From Cyanoderma ruficeps (lineage: Eukaryota > Chordata > Aves > Passeriformes > Timaliidae), in the NCBI GenBank assembly GCA_008694505.1, contig VZDJ01000090.1, positions 6,999,521 to 7,063,520 on the forward strand: 64,000 bases of DNA, in the 5' to 3' direction. How positions within the stretch are numbered: the stretch's first letter is position 1; the number at the start of each line of letters is the position of its first letter. The notes under the pieces were generated by a model, which did no database searches, was not told the DNA's origin, and saw only the letters and a list, made by a program, of their open reading frames with translations. The translations under genes and the position numbers were made by a program. This document shows positions 1 to 12,793 of the stretch, one piece after another.

Positions 1-3000
1 ACCCCTCTTTCTCTGTAGCCAGTCTGATGCCAAGATATACCAAAGCCATACCTTTGGCAGGAGGTCACACCTGAAGAAAGGAAAAGTGAAACTGTGAAGC
101 CATACATTACCTTAGCACAACCACACTTAGGCAGGTAAGTGCTGGGGAGGTGGGGAGCCCATGCCTGAGATATGGAGAGAAACTTGGCATATGCCCAATG
201 GCCTCAAAATAAAATAATGCACTTTAATATCTTCACTCTACATAATCCCTGACAGTCTCTAATTTCAAAGGGATACATAAATAGAAATCTAAATAGGAAG
301 TGAGATGCTGAAATACATATGTTATTTTACTAAATAAATAACGTTTTTCACACCTGTTACCTACAATGAGATAAGAGTTGTGGTGGCTGGCTTTTTGGAA
401 ACTCCAGTAAGAAGTGCTTCTGTCAGACAGCTTTCTTCTCTGATGTTACAAAACCAAGGTGGCTGTGGACTGCAATGTGATGGTCAGTGGACCTCAACAA
501 GCCATGAGATGGCTCAGGCAGTGCAGACTGGTGATTAAGCACTAATAAACATCAGTCAAAAGTACAGCAAGAGAGGATATCAGAGAGCAGCAAAACAGGA
601 TTCTGCTGCAAAGCTCCAGTGAGGTACAGAATGTCACACCTTTCATGGCAAACCACTTTCCCTTCCTATCCTTGTCAAATCCTGTTCCCTCTCCAAAAGA
701 CGTCTCTTTGCAAGCAAGCAACAGGGGTGAGGTTTACACAAGGGAAATTCTTGAGCATGAAATGCAGAATACAAAACATAACATCAGCCTGAAAAGTCCA
801 GCAATCCATTATCATAAGCTTACATGAGCCACATTTTCCATGTTTCTAAAACACAACCAAAGTAGCTAACATCTCTTATGTGGCAGGAATCCAGAGTAAG
901 AGGCAAGCCAAAGCAAGACTGGGCAGTCCTCCAGAAGAATGGGTTAGCTTCAAAAGCTGAAGTGCACTTGAAACTTTAAGGGGGAACAAGAGGCCAGCTT
1001 TAGATGTTGTTTTGTCAACCATACATGGATTTCCAAGCTGATGAGAAGTTCCTCTCATCAGATTAACACTCCACCATTCGGCTGTACTTTCCTACATAGG
1101 AATGATGCCATTTTTAAGCAACAGGAGCAAGTTTCATCATTCCATCGAACAGCATGGCTGACACTTGCTATTTCCAGTATACTCTGCTCCATACACTGGG
1201 TAGATTTCCCCCCAGTAGAGTAACTACTATTTACTTAGCAGGAGTCAAGGGCAGAAAGAAGAGAGGATTGCTTCTACAAATGATGAGTGCTTGGGAAATT
1301 CTGAGTAAGACAGAATGCTACTAGCATCTAGCAAGAAGTGGCACAGACACTGTGACAGTCTCTACTCTTGTGGAAAATAGCTCAGTAGGGAGTTCATTTC
1401 TTGTCCCACCTGAAAACTCTCATTTCCACTAGTACCAGACCAACTTCTATGAGGCTACTGATCCACTTGGAATTGACTAAATCCCTTGAGACTCTCACAG
1501 CCATATTGTTACTCCATTTACTGATGGTTTTCTTAGTAGAGCTAGTTGGAACATGCTGTAAAGGCAGATCAACCAGTAGCTCTCTTATCAGTATGGGGTT
1601 ACTCTTTCTTATTGTTGTTTTGCCTTGCCTTGGTCATACAGATAACTGGTGGCAGATGTAAAACAAGGGAGAAGAAAAATACGTCTTTAAAATCAAGATT
1701 TTTTTTTCCCCTGAGCAGACTCAGACAAAAGACAGGTTTCAGAGATCTTGTGATGCTTATAGGAGAGAGACAGGGAGAGACAAGTCATTTTAGGGAAGCT
1801 TTGTAAAGCAAATTAATCCCAGCTTTAGCAACCTGCAGTGTGTATGTTGAATTGAACAGGATAAAGGGGAAAGGGGCTACAAGCCTGCTTATATCAAGCA
1901 AGTGCAGACAGAAGATCTGTTCACAACACAAAAACATTGTTGTGACACTTAACCTCACTCTGCTAACAGCCTCAGTGAAGGGAGCAAGAATTGATTCAGT
2001 TTGGACACTGAACTCCTACCTCTATCCAGGAGTGAATGTAAGGGAGTAGGAGCACTGGGAAAGAGGAGAGGAGTGAAAAGCAAAAAATAGATTGTTCTTC
2101 TCTTATTGAAATTGGCAGACAGCTCCCTTGGTGTCCTCACATTGGCAAAGAGCCTCCCCTCCTCCTTAGCAGCTCCCCCTTGTTTAAAGGTATTAAAAAC
2201 AAGATAACAAATCTATCCAGAAAAGACATTTACACAGTGTCTAAAATACAAAGACTGCCCACATCAATAAAAGTCATAATTTTGAGTTGGCTATTCTTAC
2301 TTCACAGAGTACATTGCCCAGAAATTTTTAAAATAACCACATGCAGAATTTATGTTAATTTTTTTTTAAGTGAAGAGGGAAAAATACCAGCAGTAAAGCT
2401 CACTCAATCCCTAAACATGACTCTTTAACCAGCTGTTGTATACACAGATGATTGTCCTTTTTTTGGGGTGCATTTCAGGGCAAACAATGAAGACTTCATC
2501 CAGGAAGAATCTAGGGACTTTTTCAATGTGAGAATATTGAAAAAAAAAAAAAAGTGGTGTTAGGAACCTTGTTTGAAATAGAGGCTGAGAAAAGATGGGC
2601 TGCATCCACACATACTACTGCACATAGTCATACAAAAGATCCTGAGTCCAGAATGTCCCAGGGAAAACTGTTCTGGAGTCTGTACAAACTGGAGGCTCCA
2701 CAATGTTTCAGAATGACCTGTTTATAAAGCAAAATACTAATGGCTCATAACAAAGTTAAAAGCCAGCACTATAATGGACTACAGGGAAAAAAAAAATCAA
2801 GAAAAAAATCAAACAAAAAAACCAACCCCAAACAAACAAACAAGCAAACAAAACAGAATGGAGAATTACTGACAGTGTCCAAGATCCCTGAAATAGCTGG
2901 AAGTTTGATATGGAATTTCCTAGCTGTTAGCATGTGAAAGAGAAGCAGGACTGGTGGTGACTGAGCCTTCATGGCGTATGAAGTTTTTGCGCATCCGATC

Positions 3001-5609
3001 TAGATTCAGAAATATGGAAAACAAACCCCACTTTCAGGGAAAAGACCTGCTGAAAGAGAGGACAAGACACTGGCAAAATGATAGCAGAAAAGGAAGACAG
3101 GAAGGAGAGAAGGCATGGAGAATGGGAATTGCTAAAAACAGGGGAAAAATGGTGGTGAACTGCTGAGGTTTTTAAAAATGCCAGTTTTGTTATAAACTCA
3201 GTGCATCACCTGGATGACAGGTAAAGCTCACCATGCTTCTCCTCAGATTCCTATGTCTGTAAAATAGATATAATAGTCCTGTACCTCAAGATTTTTACAT
3301 GGAAAGTGCCAGGAAGCTATTAAATACACTAAAATTATCAATTAGGCATAAAAGGAAAAAGCCACCTCAAAAAATAATCACTGGTATCTGTGGAAAAATG
3401 TCATTTTGGGTGCCATAAAGTGCTGTGCCATTTATATTCTGACAAGGAGGCATGGCTGAAAAAAGCAGCACTCCTCATTACCACTGAGGTCCCAGCAGAC
3501 TTTTCTACTGAAAGAACAGACACTGTAAACAAATAAATGCTGATGTGATTGTGATAGTGATTGATGAAGGAAGATCAGGATCTTGTGTTCAGCACTGTGA
3601 ACACCTAATAATCCCTATTTGAGAGCCTTGTATTTAGACTGCAAGCAAAAGACAGTAAAGGATAGAGTAAGCTGTAAGAGATGTATATATAGCAATGAAA
3701 TTACTTTTTCTGATTGAGTTTCTACTTGGTGAAAAGATAAGGGATCCATCATCCTGGCCTCATGTTTATAGGAATCTGGACCCATGTATTGTGTATGAAA
3801 GCAACCAGCAGTTCTCTGGTGTGAAGGGCTGAGGCTGTGTCAGGGAATTCGCTGAGCAGTATCGATATGCAAATTATTACCTCTGCAGTGGATGACAGCA
3901 AAGAAGGAATTTTGGCAACACCCTCTCCAGGATTTTGCTGTTCCTCAGGGGATCTTCTGACTAAGTGAAGGGCACTTATGAGGTACACTATTTCATTATT
4001 TCTGCAGCTTGGGCACTCTTTTGCCTGCAGCGCTGCAGGGATCTCAGCATGCAGCTTGGGACTTTGCCAGTCAGCTCACTGGAGTACTGAAGCGAAGCAA
4101 TGAAGCCAATGCAGCAAAAATGCTGATTGTACTACAGGCTGGGAGAAATTCTTTTCATATTCAACTCACGGCAAAGCCTGTTACAACGTCATAAATCCTC
4201 TGTAGCAGCAAGAGAGGGACAAGGGAGAAAAGCCTGCTGTCTCTGCTTTTCCTGCACAGTCTATTCTCAGCACTGTGTGTCACGCTCTCCTTCATCACTC
4301 TCCATCACTTCTGCAGGAAGTTCAGGAAGATTCTGACATCTGGCTCTGCAGTGTTATGAGTTAGCAAAGGCCTTTTCCAGCACAACACAATCCAAAGATC
4401 ACAAAAGCCAGAGAGTTTCTTGCTGTCAAACCACGTTTTCACTCTGAGTAAACTTGACAGAATAAATAGAGAGCCCCCATATTGCCAATATTAAAAACAA
4501 TTTTCAGAGTACAACAGTTTAAATGGGGGCAAAAAATATCACACAGTGCTTTTGGAAGAAATAAAAGCAGATGTAAATGTCAAATTCATGTAATGTCATG
4601 AAATCGTATATCGAGGGAGATGGGTCCATAGCAGTTATTGTAACCACTGGCTAAGAAATGGTTTTCTGTTTTCTGCTGAATAGTTGGTAGTTTTTCCCAT
4701 GTCTTCTTCCACAATAGCACAAGACTGTGAATTTACCTGTGAAAAGACAGAGAGCAAGAAGCAAGCTACAATAGTTAATAGCTGGAGGACATGGGTATTT
4801 GCCTCAGGTTGCAAGACACCTATTGTCAAATCCATAATGAGACAGTAACTTAACAACTGAGTTTACAGCATCAGGCCAGAAATACCAAAAATGAGCAGAA
4901 GACCAAACAGGAATATCAAGAGACAAAGTAATTTGTTTAAGGATTCAGAACAATAGAGTGGCAGAGCTATCTTGAGCTATGACTAAAGCCAGTGTCTTGA
5001 GATTTATTAACCCACGATCCCAGGATTTACTAAACCAGCAGCTCCCACTGAACTGTTGATATTCTGGAGATTAGGTTTAAATACACAATAATATTGTTGG
5101 AAGGATGATATAAAAAGGGTTTTGGGAAATTAGCACTGTTCTTTTAACTGGGTGCAAGGTTGCCATCTGGAGAGCTGCAGCACTACTGGGCTAGGGACAC
5201 TAATAGTTTCACAGGCAATTAGTCTAACCCATTGCTGACATAAAAGAACATTGGTGCACTCCTTTTAATTGCCTTTTTGGGTTTTGGATTCATCATGAAA
5301 ATAATGAGATGAGAGCTGGGAAATGTGTCTAATATAGGTTGGGAAACAGTCTAACTTTCATTGCATGTATGGCATGCATCTGTATCCCTGTTGCTAAGCA
5401 TTCTGATGGCACAGAGACAGGACATACCTCCTAAAGTGAAAAATATACCCTTTTCAATATCGTGCTTTCAAAGGTGTAGTGATAAAGAGAGCTATATAGC
5501 AAGGAGTGCTCAAGTAGCAGAGTAACAGCAGCTTTGATTCTGTTACCAAGTTCCTCTGGTCACAAAGATATTACATTGCAATTGTATAACTCATGCTTTC
5601 TGTTTGCAG
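1..5609. other. Intergenic or 5'-intronic DNA, no gene recognised
   Basis: No open frame here is longer than about 90 codons, and none resembles a known protein. The stretch is AT-rich with short homopolymers: an A-run near 2540-2553 and an A/C-rich tract at about 2790-2850. Part of it may be an intron of the small gene whose first visible coding exon starts downstream, because that exon has a splice acceptor and so must have at least one exon further upstream. I could not locate that exon. Confidence 0.6.
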
Positions 5610-5670
5610 GTGGAAAAACGACAGGCTGTGCATTCTCCATCTTTGGAGATAGTCAAGACTGGATAAAGCT
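5610..5670 (+). other. 5' UTR part of small-gene exon
   Basis: This is transcribed leader between the splice acceptor at 5608-5609 and the ATG. It carries an in-frame TAG and no upstream ATG in the coding frame. The leader begins at an acceptor, so a non-coding first exon and the promoter must lie further upstream and were not identified. Confidence 0.45.
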
Positions 5671-5777
5671 ATGAGCAATCTGGTCAGATCTTCAGCCAAC
5701 CCTGATCGGAACAAGAGGTTGATCTGGAAACCTCCAGGGGTGTCTTCCAACTTGAACTATGCTGTACCCATTACAAC
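5671..5777 (+). CDS. Unrecognised 99-residue protein, first coding exon
   Basis: This exon encodes residues 1-35 and two bases of codon 36 of a small basic protein that I do not recognise. A pyrimidine-rich tract and AG at 5608-5609 open the exon at 5610. An in-frame TAG lies seven codons before the ATG, so the start is well fixed. The exon ends at 5777 before GTAAGG, a strong donor. The N-terminus has basic residues (R6, R13, K15, R16) and a central segment reading KRLIWKPPGVSSNLNYAVP. There is no signal peptide. The in-phase join to the exon at 9327, the upstream stop and the consensus splice sites together argue for a real gene. The function is unknown; the gene lies about 6 kb upstream of DPT on the same strand. 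Confidence 0.6.
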
Positions 5778-8700
5778 GTAAGGATGGTGTGGTGTTGCTG
5801 CTCATGCTTAGCAGAATAACAACTTCTGGCCTTTATTTCCTGGCCAAGTATTAGATCTCTACTGAAGACAAACTCTTCCATTTCTCATATTTCACCAGAA
5901 AGAGTGGCTGGGTATGGCTACAGAAGCTGCTCAATCCCATAGTGCAAGACTTACCCACAGGCATTTCCAGTTAGCTTGAATCCTGAGCTCCTAAACCAAT
6001 GAGTGCTGACACTTTGCATTGCACTGTGTGGGCATAAAATGTAGCTGGGCATTTAAGTAACGCCCAGTAATTTAAGAAATTTCTCTTAATCTTGTCATAT
6101 TCCCTTGAAGGCAGTCTTGAAGTACAACACAGACTATTCCCTAGTGCCTGTCATGCCTCAACTTACAAATAACCCAAATAAACAACTTTGCTTCCAGAGA
6201 TTTTTTAGAGTTCTGCTGATTCTTTTTTGTTCTTTCCATGTCTATCTTTCCATTTACTGGCAAGCATTTTCTCTTCATTTATGAATATAAACCACACAAT
6301 GACACCAAGGTTTTGCACTCCCAACGCTACTCTTCCATTTCTAATGGTGAGCAGTGGTTGTAAATGTGCTAAAGCTGAGAAGAGACACAGGCAGCACGCT
6401 GCCCTAAAAAAAGTTTTCTGAGCCCTCAGTGCAATAAAATAGCCTAGAATGTAGCAGAAAGAGAAGGATACATTATTCTGCGGATGTAGTCGACAAACCA
6501 TGGAAATTTGCAGTGATTAGAAAAGCTTAAGGCAGTAATAGCTATGTAGGCACTTTCCTGCTTCTCAGTGAGCACAGTCACTGCTGGTATCTCGTGTGGT
6601 GTCAGGCACACCAACAGAACACAGGAGTGTTCATACAAACATGGCCTGCCATGTGCGTTGGCATAAACTGTGTCGTGCAAAGGCAAATATTTGTTTGAAG
6701 GTTGAGAGCAGGCTCAGAAAGGTCATGCCTCAAGCATGTAAAGACTAGATAGTGAAAATCATGTTTTCGGGGCTCTCAGTTATACTTCCTGTGGTGATGA
6801 GCAGGAGTTGTTCTAGCCTAGCCTCTTAGAGAGGCTAAATTAAGAGCAGACAATTTGTAGCAATAGTGGTCTTTGTAACAGCTTGCAAGAATAAGGGGTA
6901 GAGAAAAGTACACCATGGATCAGAAATGATCATGGTAGTGCAGAACTATTGCAAAAAAAAGGGGCATCACCTCATCCTTAAGGACTAGGGGGACCAGCTT
7001 TTGTGAACATCAGAGTAAAAAGAGCTGTGCCTTGACAGAATGGTGCAGAATGGGTTAAGCAAATACATTTTTGGTTATATGCAAATTCTATCAGAACGGC
7101 ATCTGAGCCAGGGCTGTGTCAAACCTGCCTGTCACACTCACTGAAATAGTTCATCATCCAGTTGAACTGCAGGACTATCAGCATCTTCATTACCTGACTG
7201 TGTTCTATCTGTTTCAACAGATGGAATGACCACAAAGACTGTCAGACATTGTCGCACTCTCCATATCTCAATTTTTTGTCTGTAATCCCAGATATTTCCC
7301 AGGAGAAGGCAACCTTCCAGTGAGCTGTCAGTGCTGTCACCTCTGTACAGTGGCAGAACAGGAGTTGCACCTAATTAGCTAAAAAAAGTAACAAGAAGGA
7401 TGACCTCCAGCCACACCCTGCTTAAAAGACAATGACAATCTGTAAATGCCATCTAAAGAGGGACTTGGCAACAGAAGCTGCCAATCACACTTGGAAAAAG
7501 TTTATAAGGAAAGGTGAGGAACTTGTAGCATGAGAAGGCAGATCTGACCTAGCTTTTATCTACCTGGCTGAGACACCCACAGCAACAAAGACAGGGAGTC
7601 TTAGACAGCAGCACGAACCAATGGCCACACAAATGTGCAGGGACTTTGCTGACTCTACTCTGCAGTGCTGGCACAGGGGGATGAGTCCCAGAAGGAGGGG
7701 AAGAACAGAGACAGAACATCAGGGTCTCTTCTGAGGCTGAGCAGACAGCCCTCGATTGGCACAACCACAGAAATCCGAAATTATCATCCGCCCACAGACT
7801 CCGGGACTGCCGGCTTGAGCACCCTCATTAGCAGCTCCAGATCTCAGAGGCAGCAGGTAGGGAGGGAGGAGGGTGAAGCAGCCTGGGAGCTGGGAGTACA
7901 CATGGACAACAAGGCAGGGTGAGTCAAGGAACCGGGTACCACTGCAGGGCCTTGCTATTATCTCAGTACAAATGACAAGGACCTACTTCTGGAGCAGAAC
8001 AATCTATGACAGGGTTAATTTTAAATTGGCAGAGAGCTTCTGGGACTTTTTCTCTTCCACTGTCGAATCTCTGGGGCTGGGAGTTGCTAATTACAATAAT
8101 ATGAGGTGACAGCCACATGAGGAGTGATGGATGGCTGAGCAGAGCTGAAAATCCAGAAGGTCAGATCAAAATGAATTATAGTGTCAGGGTGCAGAAGCCC
8201 CTTCCCCAGATCTTCTCTTCCTCTCTCCCCACTTCTTCTCCCCACCATCTGCAGCATCTCAAGAGCAAAACAGTAAAGAGAGATCATTCTCATGACTAGA
8301 ATGCAAAATGGATGGAGGGGACCAGGAGCTGGGTTTCAGTGTCACTCCAGCTATCCAAATTCACAAAGCACATAGCCAAAAGGGACCAAGTAAGCATCTC
8401 ATTTTATTTTCCACATAACATGGGCTGCCAGACAGCACCTGAATTCAGTGAATGTTATAGCAAAATCATTGTGAACTCTTAAGATTTTATTTTGACACAA
8501 AGAAGCCTACACAAAGAAAGCACAAAACTGGAATAAAACACCATGAGCTCTGAGTGTTCCTACTCAGCATTCACATTGCATGGGCCTGAAAGGTCATGCA
8601 GAGATACTGTCCTTTGCATGTAAAACTGAGATACTTCTAAGTCACATTGTCAGCTCTTTTCCCCCTTATCTAGCTCAGAAAAAAACTGGCTTTGGTTCAG

Positions 8701-9326
8701 CCCATTCCGATGACCAGCAAGTGAATTACAGCTACTGCCATTCTCACATAAAAGATCAGTTCAGCCCTGACCTCAGACTTATCACATGGGCCTGTGCAGA
8801 GCTATTATGAGTGATTAGTTCAGATTTTACCCTCCAGCATTTCACAGTGATGCTATGAACTGTTGGTCACAGACTATGCAGGAGAAAGCCATGTAAGAAC
8901 TTTCCAATGATACCAAAATTCTCTGAAGGTGGAACCCACCCCCATCCACAATGGATGGTTTCCACAACACGCATCACAGCTGACTGATCTCATAACACTG
9001 TTCAGTCGGACACCTACAGCCCGCCCCCCTGGAAAACATAGCCCATATTAAGTCCCAGGTCAGTAGTCCAGGGATTTTGAAAATGGTACATCTGTCTGCT
9101 GCAGCCATTTCTAAAAGGTGTCCCATGGATTAAACTGAAATAAAAGTAACTGAGCCTTACATGGAAACAAGCTTTGTGTTGGATTTTCAATATTAAAAAA
9201 AAATGGGTCTGGGGTCTCTGTTGTATCTCTTCTAAGATTATGAAGAGCACCTCAATAATACTTTGATTGCTTTTTGTAATGTCTACTTTTAAATGTAACA
9301 TTTTTCCTACCTGTTTATCTCAACAG
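5778..9326 (+). other. Intron of the small gene
   Basis: A 3.5-kb GT-AG intron (donor GTAAGG, acceptor CAACAG) that splits a Thr codon after its second base. I see no further exon or repeat family in it. Position 7680-7900 is slightly more GC- and CpG-rich than its surroundings, but no gene start could be supported there. Confidence 0.5.
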
Positions 9327-9519
9327 ACTTTCCCAATGCTTCAAGAATCAGCCGAAGCTGCACAATTTGAGGCGAAACTTAAAACAAGATGAAAGACGGA
9401 AAGAACAATTTATCATATACAAAATTCCTTATGTATTAAGTTCAGTAGCAATTGCACTGAAATGTCTAATGAGACCACTGGAGAAGAAGTCTCTTTCTGG
9501 AGGAGTCATGAAGTTTTAG
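9327..9519 (+). CDS. Unrecognised 99-residue protein, last coding exon
   Basis: The acceptor is a pyrimidine-rich stretch ending in CAACAG at 9326. One base completes a Thr codon split between the exons, and 63 further codons run to TAG at 9517-9519. Residues 37-66 are highly charged (including LRRNLKQDERRKEQF). They are followed by a 16-residue hydrophobic segment (about 69-84, IPYVLSSVAIALKCLM), which could be a short membrane or amphipathic helix, and a basic tail ending GGVMKF. Total length is 99 residues. An ATTAAA signal follows about 160 bases after the stop, consistent with a terminal exon. I recognise no family. It could be a lineage-limited or testis/cilium-type small protein, but that is a guess. 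Confidence 0.58.
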
Positions 9520-9676
9520 AACATTTCTCTCTCTGCTGATCCGGTGATGACTGCTCTTCCAAGAAAAGTCTCCAGCTGTATCAGGTGGCAACCAACAAAA
9601 GCACAGAGATGGCCAAGTTTGAATTTAGCTCAAAGACTAAATATAACTTATATTATTATTTAATATAAATTTTTAT

Positions 9677-9682
9677 ATTAAA
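9677..9682 (+). terminator. Poly(A) signal ATTAAA, small gene
   Basis: An ATTAAA hexamer lies about 160 bases after the stop codon of the two-exon gene, in an AT-rich stretch. ATTAAA is the commonest variant of the AATAAA signal. A short T/G-containing stretch follows. It is the nearest plausible 3' end for this gene. Confidence 0.4.
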
Positions 9683-11689
9683 GCCTGCCCACACATGTGC
9701 ATGTGCAAAAAGGATGAGTGATGAAAAGGGGATTAAGTTACTCAGCTTGACTTATAAAAAGGTCGTGGCAAAATGCTGCCTGCGAATCTGTGAGGAGGTT
9801 CAGCATTGACTCAGCCTGAAGCATCTGGCTCTCTCCTGAATCAATGCGCCCTGAATTTCCTGTATCCTCAAGGTTTTTTAAATTTCTTTTGGCAGCTTCA
9901 CCTTCAGACACTGTACCCTGACTGTCTAAGCTTAATACAAGACTGGAGCTAAAGATTTGGTATGGATTTCAAGCTTATATACTAAAAGAGATAGTGGTAA
10001 CAGCAACTACAGCAATAAGAACAGACTTTGTTAGCAAAAAGCTCTAGGAAAAAACATCTCACTTTTAGCAATAACATGTGATTGGAAAAGTACCATGCCC
10101 TGTCCTGACATGTGAAACTGTAATGGCAAACACTCCTCAACTTGGCTTTTCCTTATTGTAAAGATCCTGGAAGGGTCACTGTAATCAAAACTTCAGGGAT
10201 TGAATTTTTTAACACAAATGGTAAGAGTTACTACAACAGGGCAAATTTTACAGTATGTGGAGTAGGCTGAGGAGGAGTAGTTTTACTTCTGCTCTGACAA
10301 AAGCCTGAATTTGATTAGGATTAAATCATAGAGGAAGTTGTTTAATTTTAGTGGGTCTGAACAACAACAATGAAAAAAGCATCAATTTCTGTTCATAAAT
10401 TGTGCATGACTTCTTACAATATGTATGTAATAGTCAAGTTACCAAGCTCCTCATGTCCATATTTGAACTGAAACAAACATATTTGTATCAGAACTGGTTA
10501 AATATCCCTTAATAAATCTATTTGAAACTACTTCTGTAGAGAGATCTGTGGAAGTCTATAATGATGGCAATTTGTTCTTGGGTTATTAAACACCAGAATA
10601 TTCTGGGTACATATTCTAGGATGTTTGTACAAACCCTGCTGTTGATAAGAATCCATCTCCTTGCTCAACTCAGCTGTTTTCCAGTAATCAACTTTTCCCT
10701 ACTCAAAGCTTTATGTCAGATGGGGAAAGTTTGTCACAAACGTATGTGACTGCTTTTGAGCAGTTTTTTTCAGGTTATCTGATCTAGCAATGATGATTAA
10801 TTTATGAAGCAGTTTGATGATTATCTGAAAATTGAGTTTTCAAAATAATATACCTCAGACTATCAGAAGGAAAAGAGTTATCATGGCATCTAGGTCGTTT
10901 CCCAAACTGAGAAAAATTCAGTTGTTTCTTTAAAAATGTTTCAGTGAAGCTTTCTTGCCCTTCCCTCAGAGACTCTGTGACTTAAGTTTTGCTTTTCCTG
11001 TTTGCTTCTATTACTTAATCTATAATTTAATACTGCACATGCAGGAAGGAAGCTATTACAAAAACAATTCAAAGGCTTATGTTAACTTGGAAAAATAATA
11101 CTGAAGTGAGCACTGTTTTTCTCCACAACAATATTCCAGGTGGTATCATATCAGAATATTCTACAGCTACTTCCAAGGAGAAAACAGCTCTGCAATATCC
11201 TCCAGTATCACAGTACCTTAAGTAGTAGCTTCCCTTTTACACGAAGAGAGCTACACAAAATAGAAACTGAACCAGTATTTCTGTAGGGAAGTAGCAGGAA
11301 GAAAAGGTTGGGAAAATGTGTGCTTTCCCAGGACTGGAGTAGGATTTTAAACTCCAGTCTAGATGCTGAAATCTAAAATCTCTTTCTAGCCCTGAGGTAC
11401 TGGTAGACATTGGGCAGATCACTGGACCCATTGTGGAAAGGGTTTGAACCTTTGCTGTTCTTCAAAAAGGTGATTCAAAAGGCTTAATCAAAATACTTCG
11501 GAAACATCAAGTGGATGGAGGTACACAAAATATCACTAATAGCAGGAAAACTTGACAAATGAACTCCAGCCTTCACCATATACATTACTCTGAGCTAAAA
11601 AGTTGACTAGGATATATCTTTACCCATTATGAAGCAGTCCTTCAGCAGCTTTGTCCTCCACAATACCAAGGTCTCTGAAATCTCATTTA

Positions 11690-11812
11690 AAAAACATAAT
11701 AAAGCACCCCAAATCCTCAAACTTTTATAACTGACAATGCAGGAAGCATATATATATATATATTTACTGCATTTAGAAGTTTGAGGATTTGGGGTTCCTT
11801 TATTCTGTTTTT
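11690..11812. repeat. Long imperfect inverted repeat (hairpin) with (AT)n loop
   Basis: The 18-base arm CCCCAAATCCTCAAACTT (11707-11724) is matched exactly in inverted orientation at 11777-11794. Pairing extends outward through imperfect AAACATAATAAAG against CTTTATTCTGTTT, and inward through AATGCAG (11736-11742) against CTGCATT (11767-11773). The loop is an (AT)n run of about 24 bases. The fold is about 120 bases, the size of a short MITE or of a microRNA-type precursor. The asymmetric bulge (about 14 versus 7 bases) counts against a clean precursor. Confidence 0.6.
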
Positions 11813-12745
11813 GAACATATATATATATAAAAAAGCCATGCTGCAAAGATGACAGGAAAAGTAATCTGTAATTGAATTCAATTTACAGCTCCCAGATCAT
11901 GCAGCCTCCCTGACTCATCCAAGCCACTGTGCTTTCTCAGAACTGCCAGCATCACACTGAGGCAGTGTGCAATAAAATATGGAAAATATGTTCCCAGTGT
12001 GTGACCTGAGTGATGCTATGAGCTGTCACGAAAAACACTTCTCACAGTGAAATGCCACGATGCAGTTCATTAGCTTGGAAGCAGACATATATTGCTGCTG
12101 CTAGTGGTACTGCTTCTGCCTTACCTGTTTTGTGTACAAAGGATGTCAAGACTCAGTATTTCACACTCAGCCTCCTTCACCAGCCCAAAATGCAACGCTT
12201 CACTTCTGGCCATAGTCCTGAGTAATATGAGATGGGATCTCTCCTATGCATCTAAATGGAGAAGGCTGTGAGATAAGACCCTCACTATGCTCCTTCTGCC
12301 CTCAAAGTGGGGTAAAAACTGGCTGCCCATGAGCCTTTGCAGACACAGGAACTTAAGCAGCACAGACACTCCAATAAAGCCACATGACACTACTTTCATG
12401 CAACTCAGTTGTGTAGACACAGATCTACCTGCACCTGTCACTGACCAAGTCTGAACCCTCCCTTTTCTCATTGCAGCTCCAGCATCTTTGTGCTTGCCAA
12501 ATAATAAATAAAGCTTTACCATTCTTTCTTCTATTTTACTATAGAGCTTGGGATGGCTACTACTATTCATTCAAATAATACTTCTGCATCTGTGATTTTA
12601 GTTCAAAGCACTGAAATTCTTTCTGCATTTCATGCCTGTATTATGGCAAGAAAATACTGCAGCATTTCTTCTAATGGTTCCAAAGCACTCATAACACCTG
12701 CATCACTAAGTAATGGTTCATCTAGTACCTTCAGCAGGAGAGAAA

Positions 12746-12793
12746 CACAGAATAATTCAAGTTGGAAAGAACTTGCCTCTTTAGTCCAAACCG
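12746..12793 (-). mobile_element. CR1-like LINE 3'-end scrap
   Basis: The sequence CAGAATAATTCAAGTTGGAA and the bases after it match the reverse complement of the conserved 3' terminus of avian CR1 elements (family knowledge). Only about 50 bases are recognisable, so this is a short truncated copy in minus orientation. Confidence 0.45.

Noticed and set aside
7665..7922. Possible CpG-type promoter or exon in the slightly GC-rich stretch
   Set aside because: There are only a few CpGs, no clear splice sites and no recognisable product.
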